Below, piece after piece: positions 1 to 7,364 of a DNA stretch of 64,000 nt. A program made the position numbers and the translations under genes. The notes under the pieces were generated by a model that saw nothing but the letters and a program-made list of their open reading frames with translations, had not been told where the DNA came from and made no database searches. The number at the start of each line of letters is the position of its first letter. The first letter of the stretch is position 1. Origin of the DNA: an uncultured bacterium (GTDB taxonomy: Bacteria; Cyanobacteriota; Vampirovibrionia; Gastranaerophilales; Gastranaerophilaceae); contig CASDXV010000003.1 in NCBI GenBank assembly GCA_949285255.1, positions 1-64,000 of the forward strand, read 5' to 3'.

Positions 1-77
1 AAAAGAAAGAAAATGAACCAAAAGAAAGAAAAACGTGGCTTTTTAGTATGTATCTTTTTGCGTGTATTTAATCCTTA

Positions 78-99
78 GAGCAAGAGTTTACTCTTGCTC
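78..99. other. Stem-loop straddling the stop codon of the glycine-rich prepilin gene
   Basis: A perfect 9-bp stem (78-86 with 91-99) with a 4-base loop holds the minus-strand stop codon. No T-run follows on either side, so it is a weak terminator candidate; it may instead stabilise the mRNA 3' end. Bases 1-77 hold no gene I can support; an open plus-strand frame runs from base 1 to a stop near 76 and could be the end of an upstream gene or chance. Confidence 0.45.
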
Positions 100-2607
100 A
101 CTTGCATCCCACCTTATCCTCAAGTAACCGTTTGCACCCGAGCCGCCTGAACCAAGGTCAAAAGAGGTATCTACAACACCTCCTCCGCCTCCGCCTGAGC
201 CTCCAAATTCATTGTTTGCACTATCGTGAGGTTTTGCATTGTTTGCATTCGGTGCACCTGATGTACAGATGTATTGTGTTGCATCCGTTTGTAATCCGTT
301 ATTACCTGAAAGGCCACCGCCGCATGTAACAGCACCTATTATGTTATTTGCTCTTATACCAAAAGGTGCTCCGCCAACGCCTCCGTCAAAGCCATATGTA
401 AAGGGTACAACATTTCTGTTTTGAGAAGCGTTTTTACCGTCATATCCTTTATATTTTGCATTATTTACACTATGGCTTACATTTGTTGTATTAACGATAA
501 GCCCCAGTGTGCTTGTACCTGTGTAGTTTGTATAATCAACACTGACTCGTGAAGCTTCTCCGCCTTTTGCTTTGTAGTTTGTATTATCAATGCAGTTGCC
601 TATTACACTTGAATCTTCATTTGTTCCGATACAAGATGAAAGACTGTTTTTCTGGCTTTGTGTTATGGCATAACCTCCATGACCTGCCAGAAATATTAAG
701 TCATTTGAACCTATGACAGTTGGCGTACCGTTTGCTCCGTCTTGTCCTTGTGAACCGCCCGAGCCTCCTGCTCCCACTTCAAAAACAAGGCGTGAGCCTT
801 CTTGTACTTTGTATATTATTTCATAAGTTTTACCTGATTCATTCACACCGCCAACACGTGTTCCCGAACCGCCCCCGCCGCTGGGGAGCATTACTCTGTA
901 GCTTATCTCTACTTTTCCTTTACCGCCCTTGCCGCCTTTTGCACAGGAAGTTTTACCTCTTCCGCAGAAGCCTCCGCCTCCGCCCATACTTGGTTCTGTT
1001 GCGTCAAATCCTTGACCTGTAATTTCGCTACCCGATGCATTTTTTTCACCTGTATCAAGTGTAGCTCCCTCAGCTCCCGTGCCCGAGTTTTTAAACGCTG
1101 CACCTGCACCTGCTTTGGCGATTGCTGTTCGAGAACTGTAAGTATTAGCTGATACACCTTTTTCTCCTGCATAAGAAGAAGTACTGCAAGTTGTAACTAT
1201 TGTGTAATCTTTGTCTTCAACTTTATTTTTAAATTTTGCATAACATGTACCGCTTGGTGTTGAAGTACCTGAGTTAGCTCCTGCGGCATTACTTTTTGCT
1301 CCCTTACCTCCAAGACCTCCTTTTACATAATATGTGCCAAGGATAACAGAGCCTCTTTTGTGAACAAGTTGTGTTGTTTCACCTTGTTTACCCGAACCGC
1401 CGTTTGGACTACCGCCGTCTCCTCCTTGACCTATTGTTATTACAAGTTTATCTCCCGGTAATACATTTATTGTTTTTTCAATAGCAGCTCCCGAGTATCC
1501 GCCTGCAGCAGGGTAGAGCTCTCTTGAGACATAGTTTCTTACACAAAGTAAGCGATAACCTGTACCCTCGCCGCCGAAGTCATTTCTTTCGCTAAAAACC
1601 GAAAAAGACGAACTAAAGCTTTGACTGTGTACAAAATAAGTTGAATCGCTAAAATATATCCCCCAGTTGTAACAATAATTAATCCCTGAGCCTCTACATT
1701 TTGAATCCATTCCTGAGCATACTGTCAAAGGAAAGTTTGGATGTGCGTATCCGTGTGGGTCATATGTTCCCCAGCAGTGGTCTATTCCCCCAACACCCAT
1801 ATATCCTATTTGACCGCTCTCATCTGATTTTTGCGCAATTCTTTTGTATTCTTCAGAGCTAATTAATCGACCGTCAGTCACTTTCCTTTCTTCCCAAACT
1901 ACGTCCTCAAAAGGAGCATCTGCGCCCGCGTACGTTTTCATATCCAAACAGATTGCTTCCTGTGCTCGTTTTGTACAGTATGTCTTACCGCAGCCTTTAG
2001 AACCTGCAATATTTAAGTCACAAGTTGTATACGAAGGTGTATTACTCTGCCAGCAGCAAGTCCCTGAGCATGAACTGCCGCCATTTACAAAAGTAACTTG
2101 TTTATTTTGACCTACAAAATCATTATCAATATACCTTGTAACACATAAATCCTGACCGTTATCAGCCATGTATGGAATTTTATTTGTGTGTGCACCGCAT
2201 CCGCCATATTCATCTGTCTTTGACGTGTAATACCCGGCTCCGCCTCCACCGCCTGAGCCTTGAAGAGTAAATGTGATTTGAGATACTCCTTTTGGAACCG
2301 TCCAAGTACGATTTTGTGTAAAAGAAAGAGTTTTATCTATATAGCTTGAGCCGCCTCCGCCCCCGCCGCCTCCTGAGCCTTGCAGGAAGAGCGTATTTAT
2401 GCCAATTGGAACATCAAAAGTATAAGTCCCCGGGTTAGCAAAAATCTCAAGCCCTTTTTTATTATCAGTCTGTACACTGACGCTATCTTTCATCCTTTTT
2501 GTTATAACAGGAGCCAGTGCCACCATAATAATTGATATTACAAGCACAGCTGTTAATAACTCCGCCAAAGTAAAGCCTTTTTGGCCCTTTAAAAAGTTCG
2601 TTTTCAT
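88..2607 (-). CDS. Giant glycine-rich protein with type IV prepilin-like N terminus
   Basis: An 839-residue protein. Residues 10-40 form a class III (prepilin) signal: K-G|F-T-L-A-E at 10-16, with Gly11 before the cut and Glu at mature position 5, then a hydrophobic helix. After that come glycine-rich modules: a beta-type lead (T-F-x-V-P-x-G near 63-69 and T-V-P-K-G near 103-107) running into G-S-G-G-G-G runs at about 77-86 and 117-124. This resembles the Gly_rich_2 type seen in tail-fibre and adhesin proteins. More glycine blocks follow, ending in G-Y-L-R-I-R-W. The middle is unusually cysteine-rich. Known pseudopilins are 100-250 residues, so this is a pilin anchor fused to a long, probably extracellular module. 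Likely role, by inference: a surface or pilus-tip adhesin. A GGAG lies 12 bases before the ATG, in a leader with a short hairpin. Confidence 0.8.
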   Translation of the reverse strand: MKTNFLKGQKGFTLAELLTAVLVISIIMVALAPVITKRMKDSVSVQTDNKKGLEIFANPGTYTFDVPIGINTLFLQGSGGGGGGGGSSYIDKTLSFTQNRTWTVPKGVSQITFTLQGSGGGGGAGYYTSKTDEYGGCGAHTNKIPYMADNGQDLCVTRYIDNDFVGQNKQVTFVNGGSSCSGTCCWQSNTPSYTTCDLNIAGSKGCGKTYCTKRAQEAICLDMKTYAGADAPFEDVVWEERKVTDGRLISSEEYKRIAQKSDESGQIGYMGVGGIDHCWGTYDPHGYAHPNFPLTVCSGMDSKCRGSGINYCYNWGIYFSDSTYFVHSQSFSSSFSVFSERNDFGGEGTGYRLLCVRNYVSRELYPAAGGYSGAAIEKTINVLPGDKLVITIGQGGDGGSPNGGSGKQGETTQLVHKRGSVILGTYYVKGGLGGKGAKSNAAGANSGTSTPSGTCYAKFKNKVEDKDYTIVTTCSTSSYAGEKGVSANTYSSRTAIAKAGAGAAFKNSGTGAEGATLDTGEKNASGSEITGQGFDATEPSMGGGGGFCGRGKTSCAKGGKGGKGKVEISYRVMLPSGGGGSGTRVGGVNESGKTYEIIYKVQEGSRLVFEVGAGGSGGSQGQDGANGTPTVIGSNDLIFLAGHGGYAITQSQKNSLSSCIGTNEDSSVIGNCIDNTNYKAKGGEASRVSVDYTNYTGTSTLGLIVNTTNVSHSVNNAKYKGYDGKNASQNRNVVPFTYGFDGGVGGAPFGIRANNIIGAVTCGGGLSGNNGLQTDATQYICTSGAPNANNAKPHDSANNEFGGSGGGGGGVVDTSFDLGSGGSGANGYLRIRWDASEQE

Positions 2608-2627
2608 ATCTTTATTCGCTCCAGATT

Positions 2628-2644
2628 TCAGGCTATATGCCTGA
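2628..2644. promoter_or_regulatory. Small inverted repeat in the leader of the glycine-rich prepilin gene
   Basis: TCAGGC-TATAT-GCCTGA forms a 6-bp stem with a 5-base loop, 20 bases upstream of the minus-strand start at 2607 and close to the GGAG ribosome site. It could be an operator or an RNA hairpin; function unknown. Confidence 0.35.
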
Positions 2645-2677
2645 GTAACATGAATAAAATACCACTAAAATTGAATT

Positions 2678-2890
2678 ATGGCAAATAGCACGATTGAAAT
2701 AATAAGACAGAATATAAAAAAATACAGAAACGAAAAGAATTTAAGCCAAGTCCAGCTTGCCATGAAATGTTCTCTTTCATCTGAATATTTATCGGAAATT
2801 GAAAGGGGAAAGCGTGCTCCGTCTTTGAAAAGGCTTTTAATGATAGCCGATGCGCTTGGTGTTGAGCCTCATAAATTGTTTTTAAAGTAA
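2678..2890 (+). CDS. XRE-family helix-turn-helix regulator
   Basis: A 70-residue single-domain protein. It has the Cro/CI-type pattern: R-x-N-I-K-K-Y-R near the N terminus, L-S-Q-V-Q-L-A at 23-29, S-S-E-Y-L-S-E-I-E-R-G-K-R at the recognition helix, then P-S-L-K-R-L and A-D-A-L-G-V. It is probably a DNA-binding repressor; target unknown. It is divergent from the glycine-rich prepilin gene, which it could regulate. A TAAAAT at 2666-2671 ends six bases before the ATG and there is no Shine-Dalgarno site, so the mRNA is predicted to be leaderless. Confidence 0.88.
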   Translation: MANSTIEIIRQNIKKYRNEKNLSQVQLAMKCSLSSEYLSEIERGKRAPSLKRLLMIADALGVEPHKLFLK

Positions 2891-2895
2891 TAAAA

Positions 2896-2918
2896 AAGAG
2901 GCATAAAATATGCCTCTT
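2896..2918 (-). terminator. Intrinsic terminator (minus strand)
   Basis: A perfect 10-bp stem, AAGAGGCATA (2896-2905) with TATGCCTCTT (2909-2918), and a 3-base loop. On the minus strand the stem is followed directly by a T-run, so it ends the gene at 2942-3214. On the plus strand the T-run is weaker but may also stop the XRE gene. Confidence 0.8.
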
Positions 2919-2941
2919 AAAAAGATTTTTAAACTAGCGAA

Positions 2942-3214
2942 CTACATTTCATCCGCTATGATTTGTTGCATTTCTACGTCGGGTCTGCCCAACACTCTCA
3001 CTAACTCCAACACTGATGCCTTCATCTGGCATTTTTGAGAAGAATTGTTAAAAAAATCTGTGTAAAAACAACCTTCGCAATTACAACCTCTTTTGTAACA
3101 CTCCATTGCCGTTGTTGTCCATCTTCTCACGGCAACTGCACGCCCAAAATCCCTACTTTTCAGCACGTTTTTCCCCCAAATCTGTTTATCCGCTATAAGC
3201 TCGTAAGCCTCCAA
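2942..3214 (-). CDS. Small cysteine-rich protein of unknown function
   Basis: About 90 residues, not recognised. A cysteine cluster C-Y-K-R-G-C-N-C-E-G-C-F-Y is followed by a further Cys (K-C-Q-M-K) and a helical tail, V-L-E-L-V-R-V-L-G-R-P. The spacing suggests a zinc or other metal knuckle; a nucleic-acid role is possible but unproven. The start is uncertain: a TTG lies at 3214, while the frame stays open and coding-like upstream (K-F-N-K-D-K-P) to an ATT just after a strong promoter. An ATT start on a near-leaderless mRNA is therefore possible. Confidence 0.7.
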   Translation of the reverse strand: MEAYELIADKQIWGKNVLKSRDFGRAVAVRRWTTTAMECYKRGCNCEGCFYTDFFNNSSQKCQMKASVLELVRVLGRPDVEMQQIIADEM

Positions 3215-3241
3215 AGGCTTGTCTTTATTGAATTTAATATT

Positions 3242-3269
3242 ATTATAACGCCTGAGAGGGTTTTATCAA
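3242..3269 (-). promoter_or_regulatory. Sigma-70-type promoter for the cysteine-rich gene
   Basis: On the minus strand: TTGATA (3264-3269), a 16-bp spacer, TATAAT (3242-3247). It is a near-consensus -35/-10 pair pointing at the gene ending at 2942. Confidence 0.75.
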
Positions 3270-3473
3270 GCGAATTTGGTGTAAATATTACGCTTTATTA
3301 CAAACTTGCAATGGCTTGCATGGTGCGTCTTTGGCGAGTCTTGAGCCCCTCTTTTATGCCCTGTGACATGGTTTCCATGATTTAATACATGTAAAACCCA
3401 TGCGCGGCGCATGATTTCATGATTTTAAGTGTAAAAATAATTATTAAGAACTGTAAACATTTGACAAATCGGC
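3270..3473. other. Gene-poor stretch with a possible 24-codon ORF
   Basis: I see no established gene here. A plus-strand mini-ORF (ATG near 3310 to TAA near 3384, about 24 codons, GC-richer than its surroundings) has a weak TACAAA six bases before its ATG, matching the spacing seen at leaderless genes in this window. It is followed by a short palindrome, ATGCGC-G-GCGCAT. It could be a short peptide, a gene remnant or chance. Confidence 0.25.
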
Positions 3474-3502
3474 AAAAAAATCCATGCCAAATTTGGCATG
3501 GA
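3474..3502 (-). terminator. Second (distal) intrinsic terminator after the CopG gene
   Basis: A perfect 22-bp palindrome at 3481-3502 (arms TCCATGCCAAA and TTTGGCATGGA), followed on the minus strand by seven T. It sits in tandem with the terminator at 3519-3547. Confidence 0.7.
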
Positions 3503-3518
3503 ATTATATTTGTAATAA

Positions 3519-3547
3519 AAAAAGCAGACTTTATTTGTCTGCTTTTT
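3519..3547 (-). terminator. Intrinsic terminator after the CopG gene
   Basis: GCAGAC (3524-3529) pairs with GTCTGC (3537-3542), extended by A/T pairs, with a 7-base loop and a T-run on the minus strand. It lies 28 bases past the CopG-type stop codon. Confidence 0.8.
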
Positions 3548-3574
3548 TCCATAAACTCCGTAAACTTTAATCTT

Positions 3575-3763
3575 TTAGTCCAGTAGCGCTTCAAGGATTG
3601 CTGCATTTTTGCTTGCGAATGAATTTTCTCTGATTTTTGTACGTTGGATGTAAGTTCTCAATGCCTCGCGGATAAGTTCACTGCGTGAGCGGTTTTCTGT
3701 ATCTGCTACTTGATCGATTTCGTCTAAGAATTTTTCGGGCATTGAAATAAGTACTCTGGCCAT
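3575..3763 (-). CDS. CopG/ribbon-helix-helix regulator
   Basis: A 62-residue protein. The N-terminal strand R-V-L-I-S-M-P-E-K-F-L is followed by L-D-E-I-D-Q-V-A and N-R-S-R-S-E-L-I-R-E-A-L-R, the classic ribbon-helix-helix fold of CopG, MetJ and NikR N termini. It probably acts as a dimeric DNA-binding repressor; no metal-binding domain and no toxin partner are adjacent. A strong AAAGGAG stands seven bases before the ATG. Two terminators lie in tandem downstream, so it is transcribed alone. Confidence 0.88.
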   Translation of the reverse strand: MARVLISMPEKFLDEIDQVADTENRSRSELIREALRTYIQRTKIRENSFASKNAAILEALLD

Positions 3764-3933
3764 TTTTTTCTCCTTTAATTATCTGTTTATCTAATTTCTT
3801 CTCTGTAATGGGGATTTACTGTCTATTGTCGTCTCGTACATATATAAAAAATATATCTATTTAAAAATTGACTAAAAAAGATATATTTTGTATATTTCTT
3901 GTAACATAACTTAATAAAATACCCAAAAAAGCT

Positions 3934-5061
3934 CTATTTACCGTATTTTTTTCTTGTTTCTATATCTATCTCAAAAATTTCTTCAAGTGTCGGATTTGAT
4001 ATTGGAGTATGGTCGCAAAGTGCGTTGTAAACTGTTTTTTCAATATCAAGAAAACTTATTTTGCCCTCAAGGAAGTTATTTACGGCAACTTCATTTGCGG
4101 CATTAAGCACAACAGGTGCGCTTCCGCCTGTTTTGCCCGCTTCATAAGCCATTTTTAGACATGGGAACTTATTAAAATCAGGCTTTTTAAAGCTCATTTG
4201 CTGCCCGTAGAGGCTAAAGCCGTCTGTTTTTATGCCTTTTTGCCTTGTGGGGTATGTAAGAGCGTATTGAATAGGTATGTGCATAGAGGGAAAACCTACT
4301 TGCGCAAGCATTGAGCCGTCTTTAAACTCTACAAACGAGTGTACAAGGCTCTGCGGGTGGATTACAACTTTAATGTCACTGTAGTCCATATTAAAAAGAT
4401 GATGTGCCTCTATAACTTCTAAGCCTTTATTCATAAGGGTAGCGCTATCAATTGTGATTTTTCTTCCCATATGCCATCTGGGGTGCTTAAGCGCCTCAAG
4501 TGCGTTAGTGTGCCCCATTTCTTCTCGTGTTTTATATAAAAATGGCCCGCCTGAGGCTGTTATAATAAGTTTGTAGGCATGATTATTTTTATCGCCCAAA
4601 CACTGTAAAATTGCCGAGTGCTCAGAGTCCACGGGTAAGATTTTTACGTTATTTTCGCGTGCTTTTTTCATCACGATATCCCCTGCCATAACAAGGGTTT
4701 CTTTGTTTGCAAGGGCTATGTTTATTTTGTTTTCTATGGCGCAAAGTGTTGGCCCAAGCCCGATTTTACCTGATGTTGCAACAAGTATAATGTCGTTTTG
4801 AGTATCGGAGCAGAGCTCCATTAATCCCTCAATTCCGCACAGGACTTCAATTTGAGGGAATTTAGATTTTATAAACTTAACATCCTCTTCTCTTTGAACA
4901 CTTACGCGCTTAGGGTGGTATTTTTCGATTTGTTTGGACAAAAGCGTGACGTTTCTGCCCGCAGCAAGTGCTAAAACTTCGTAATCTTCAAGGTAATCAA
5001 GCACTTCAAGAGTTTGTGTGCCGATTGAACCGGTTGAACCTAACAGAGTAATCTTTTTCAT
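3934..5061 (-). CDS. dxr: 1-deoxy-D-xylulose 5-phosphate reductoisomerase
   Basis: 375 residues, close to the usual ~390. It catalyses the second step of the non-mevalonate (MEP) isoprenoid pathway, DXP to MEP with NADPH, in the cytosol. The NADPH loop G-S-T-G-S-I-G is at 8-14; A-N-K-E-T-L, D-S-E-H-S-A and the S-G-G-P-F loop are present, as is the C-terminal A-A-N-E-V-A-V helix. TATAAT (5068-5073) is followed by six bases and the ATG with no Shine-Dalgarno, so the message is predicted to be leaderless. Confidence 0.97.
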   Translation of the reverse strand: MKKITLLGSTGSIGTQTLEVLDYLEDYEVLALAAGRNVTLLSKQIEKYHPKRVSVQREEDVKFIKSKFPQIEVLCGIEGLMELCSDTQNDIILVATSGKIGLGPTLCAIENKINIALANKETLVMAGDIVMKKARENNVKILPVDSEHSAILQCLGDKNNHAYKLIITASGGPFLYKTREEMGHTNALEALKHPRWHMGRKITIDSATLMNKGLEVIEAHHLFNMDYSDIKVVIHPQSLVHSFVEFKDGSMLAQVGFPSMHIPIQYALTYPTRQKGIKTDGFSLYGQQMSFKKPDFNKFPCLKMAYEAGKTGGSAPVVLNAANEVAVNNFLEGKISFLDIEKTVYNALCDHTPISNPTLEEIFEIDIETRKKYGK

Positions 5062-5105
5062 AAAAGCATTATATTAAAAACAGGGTTTAAAACAAATTAG
5101 AAATT

Positions 5106-5264
5106 TCATCTAATTTTTTTTTCGATTAAACTGCACAAATACGCCTGTTCATAATTTGCTGATTGGTCAAATTCGAGGAATTTTATGCTTTGAAATAGTA
5201 CACTAAAAAGCATAGTGATTTCATAGTGGAGTTGTTGCAGAGATTGCAAATCTTTTGAAGTCAT
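5106..5264 (-). CDS. Small 52-residue protein of unknown function
   Basis: An ORF from ATG 5264 to TGA 5106, not recognised. It begins M-T-S-K-D-L-Q-S-L-Q-Q-L and continues as an amphipathic helix with L/I/F at regular spacing (I-T-M-L-F-S-V-L-F-Q-S-I), then an acidic and tyrosine-containing tail. AAAGG stands six bases before the ATG. It is divergent from the HTH-like gene at 5390, with a perfect 22-bp palindrome between them. Composition, ribosome site and position make it a credible gene, though short. Confidence 0.55.
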   Translation of the reverse strand: MTSKDLQSLQQLHYEITMLFSVLFQSIKFLEFDQSANYEQAYLCSLIEKKIR

Positions 5265-5309
5265 AAAAAACCTTTACAAAAAATAACTTAAATACGCCAA
5301 TATTTTCTA

Positions 5310-5331
5310 AATAAGAAATATATTTCTTATT
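5310..5331. promoter_or_regulatory. Perfect 22-bp palindrome, candidate operator
   Basis: AATAAGAAATA at 5310-5320 and its exact complement at 5321-5331 lie between the divergent genes ending at 5106 and starting at 5390, just upstream of the promoter at 5354-5382. The symmetry suits a dimeric repressor, perhaps one of the two flanking proteins. Confidence 0.5.
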
Positions 5332-5353
5332 ATGATATTCAAATACGACATAT

Positions 5354-5382
5354 TTGTCAACAATTGCCAAAATATTTATAAT
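5354..5382 (+). promoter_or_regulatory. Near-consensus promoter giving a leaderless transcript
   Basis: TTGTCA (5354-5359), a 17-bp spacer and TATAAT (5377-5382). Seven bases separate the -10 box from the ATG at 5390, so transcription should begin at or one base before the start codon. Confidence 0.8.
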
Positions 5383-5389
5383 TAAACCC

Positions 5390-5611
5390 ATGAAAATGAA
5401 CTCTTACGCAATTGTAAAGCTACTTTTGAAGCAGGAAAAGAAAATATATAAAGACATAATACCTTTTTTGCAAGAGAAAACGGGCAGAGAATACAATCCT
5501 GATACTTTTTCAAAACGTATAAATCGCGGGGCTTTTACATACGATGAAATGCTTGCCCTGTGCGAGATTTTAGGCTACGAAATAGAGGTAAAAAAACTTT
5601 ACAAAAATTAA
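5390..5611 (+). CDS. Small HTH-like protein (DUF6471-like)
   Basis: 73 residues from the ATG at 5390; a longer frame starting at 5354 would overlap the promoter. The pattern (A-I-V-K-L-L-L-K, then K-R-I-N-R-G-A-F-T-Y-D-E-M-L-A-L-C-E-I-L-G-Y) resembles XRE-type helix-turn-helix proteins and the DUF6471 family, in which a G-x-F is followed by a helix ending in L-G. It is probably DNA-binding and may act on the palindrome upstream. Family assignment is from memory of the pattern. Confidence 0.7.
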   Translation: MKMNSYAIVKLLLKQEKKIYKDIIPFLQEKTGREYNPDTFSKRINRGAFTYDEMLALCEILGYEIEVKKLYKN

Positions 5612-5636
5612 GTGTTATTGTACACAAGAAAAAATT

Positions 5637-6002
5637 TTATATTTTAAAATGTGTCAGTATTGAAAATAATATAAAATAAAAATACGGTATAAAATATAAA
5701 ACAAGTCCTAAATAAAATAAAAAACCGTGCAGTTTAGATTTGCTCACGTGTTTTTTTATAACTTTACGCTTTACAAGAGTGCGTTCAAATAAAAAAACGC
5801 AAAACATTATTGCAAGAAAAAGCAAGAATGCAAGCATTAAAACAACCACAAACATCCCCTCATTGTACTCTTTGTTCAACATTCCCGTACTAACTGTGCG
5901 TGGGATTATAAACATCGTCTTATAGACCCAGAAAGCAAAAAACAAATACCCGAAAAAAGCAAGTACATTCAGTGAAAAATAGTTTTTAAGATTGTATAGC
6001 AT
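5637..6002 (-). CDS. Small integral membrane protein
   Basis: About 121 residues, not recognised. Three or four hydrophobic segments (near residues 12-34, 47-73 and 92-115) are separated by a strongly basic loop, K-R-K-V-I-K-K-H-V-S-K-S-K. There is also an ATG at 6008, but the -10-like TAGTAT (6009-6014) lies exactly six bases before the ATG at 6002, so 6002 is the likelier start. It is divergent from the DUF6973-like gene at 6032. An immunity or accessory role for that neighbour is conceivable but not shown. Confidence 0.7.
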   Translation of the reverse strand: MLYNLKNYFSLNVLAFFGYLFFAFWVYKTMFIIPRTVSTGMLNKEYNEGMFVVVLMLAFLLFLAIMFCVFLFERTLVKRKVIKKHVSKSKLHGFLFYLGLVLYFIPYFYFILFSILTHFKI

Positions 6003-6031
6003 ATTCATATACTAATACAAAAGGAGGAATT

Positions 6032-6655
6032 ATGATAGATGAAGATTTAATTGAAAAAGCATTAAATTATCAGAAAAAATTTGGTTTTGAATTAACACCT
6101 GGCACCAAAGGATATAATGATGCAACAGATGCATTCAGACATGCATTTATGCAAGCGTATTTATCCCAAAAATATACAAAACCACTAGCATATTTGATAG
6201 GTACAGAACATGAGTTTTCTTATCATAAGCCAAAAAATATGTCTAACGAACAATGGATATCGGAAAGGAATATGGATTTACACAACAATGCAATTGGTCG
6301 CAAGGTGTTTTCTGAGGTTTATAACAATTTAGATAAGGTTAAGGGAATTACACAAAAGGGTATTGAGGATTGGATGGCATATAAAATTTATGAACGTATG
6401 AAAAATGGTGAATTGATTATAAAGCCACAAGTACATAACATCAAAAAAAGAATATTTACGGATAAAGAAATTATTAATATGAAAAACGACGAATTTTTAA
6501 AAAATTCAAAATTAATAGATGAAGCAATAAATAATAAAACAGTGTATACAGAAGAACAGGCAAAGCAAGAAGTTTTAAATGGAGGTCTTATCTGGGTAAA
6601 TGAATATAGGCGTGCAGATGGAACAAAAGTGAGTGGGTATTATCGAGAAGCCTAA
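6032..6655 (+). CDS. DUF6973-like protein, possible secreted enzyme or toxin
   Basis: 207 residues. The core (D-A-T-D-A-F-R-H-A-F, T-E-H-E-F, then M-D-L-H-N-N-A-I-G-R) matches the pattern of DUF6973 domains, which often sit at the ends of Rhs, phage or wall-associated proteins. The conserved D, R, H, E, H and N residues look catalytic. The C terminus carries a basic/aromatic motif, R-A-D-G-T-K-V-S-G-Y-Y-R, also common in exported or phage-linked proteins. No signal peptide is visible. AAGGAGG stands before the ATG. Codon use looks more AT-rich than its neighbours, hinting at transfer. It overlaps the stop of the convergent gene at 6652 by four bases. Confidence 0.65.
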   Translation: MIDEDLIEKALNYQKKFGFELTPGTKGYNDATDAFRHAFMQAYLSQKYTKPLAYLIGTEHEFSYHKPKNMSNEQWISERNMDLHNNAIGRKVFSEVYNNLDKVKGITQKGIEDWMAYKIYERMKNGELIIKPQVHNIKKRIFTDKEIINMKNDEFLKNSKLIDEAINNKTVYTEEQAKQEVLNGGLIWVNEYRRADGTKVSGYYREA

Positions 6656-6975
6656 TTATTCTCTGATGCCTCGTCTTTTTTAATGAAGTCGCAAAGCTCT
6701 TCAAGGCGCTTATCTTCCATAGCGTCAATGAGTGCTTGAATGTCATCAAACTTTTTAAGCGCAAAACCGGTTTCCGCCAAAAGCACGCAAGAGTTGCACA
6801 AGCGATACTTGCCGTATTGAATGGAGCCTGCAAGAGGCGCGTTTTTTCCGCAGGCGCTGCAGTCAAAGTATTCGTTTAATGAGTCAGGATTTTCATCAAC
6901 ATCATCTTTAAACATTTGCTCTACGACTTGCTGCATGTTTTTAACGATTTCTTCTTTACTTGTCATTTGTGTCAT
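6652..6975 (-). CDS. Putative zinc-ribbon protein of unknown function
   Basis: 107 residues, not recognised. Two Cys pairs, C-S-A-C-G-K and C-N-S-C, about 20 residues apart, form a treble-clef or zinc-ribbon-like unit in the middle, flanked by acidic helices. It overlaps the upstream gene (6956-7318) by 20 bases, so the two are probably co-transcribed and translationally coupled. Confidence 0.7.
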   Translation of the reverse strand: MTQMTSKEEIVKNMQQVVEQMFKDDVDENPDSLNEYFDCSACGKNAPLAGSIQYGKYRLCNSCVLLAETGFALKKFDDIQALIDAMEDKRLEELCDFIKKDEASENN

Positions 6976-7318
6976 TCCTTAAACTCATTGATATCCCCTG
7001 CATGATATTTTGAAAATCTTCATCAGGCAGGCAGGAGGCTGTTTTAAATACTCTTGATAAAGGCATGGATTTATCATACCATCTGCGTTTATTTTCTTCT
7101 TTATAAAGCCCTAAAACTCTGTCTAAACCAAGGCTCAAGGGGACTTCATCGCGCTCGCGGTTGTTGGACTTTATAACGTCAATTACTTTTATAACTTCTC
7201 TTGCAATTTCATAATGAGAGCGTATAGAAAGCGTTTGCAGCACTTCAAGGACTTCATCCGTCCAAGGTTTACTGTCGTACCAGCGTTTTTTCGTGTAATT
7301 TTGCGCATTTGTCATCAT
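6956..7318 (-). CDS. Conserved-looking hypothetical protein
   Basis: 120 residues, not recognised. It is helical and charged, with two repeats of a K-R-R/W-Y-D element (K-K-R-W-Y-D-S-K near 10 and K-R-R-W-Y-D-K-S near 78). The start has two tandem ATGs; a -10-like TAAGAT (7325-7330) ends six bases before the first, suggesting a leaderless mRNA. It leads a two-gene unit with the zinc-ribbon gene. Confidence 0.68.
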   Translation of the reverse strand: MMTNAQNYTKKRWYDSKPWTDEVLEVLQTLSIRSHYEIAREVIKVIDVIKSNNRERDEVPLSLGLDRVLGLYKEENKRRWYDKSMPLSRVFKTASCLPDEDFQNIMQGISMSLRNDTNDK

Positions 7319-7364
7319 ACAACAATCTTAGACTTATTTTTCTTCTTTGGCAACTTAAATGTGG

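Noticed and set aside
102-2110. Several plus-strand ORFs opposite the glycine-rich prepilin gene
   Set aside because: They are antisense reflections of the Gly-rich codons; no ribosome site or coding pattern supports them.
3382-3606. Minus-strand ORF of 74 codons
   Set aside because: It spans two perfect intrinsic terminators and the end of the CopG gene, so it is not credible.
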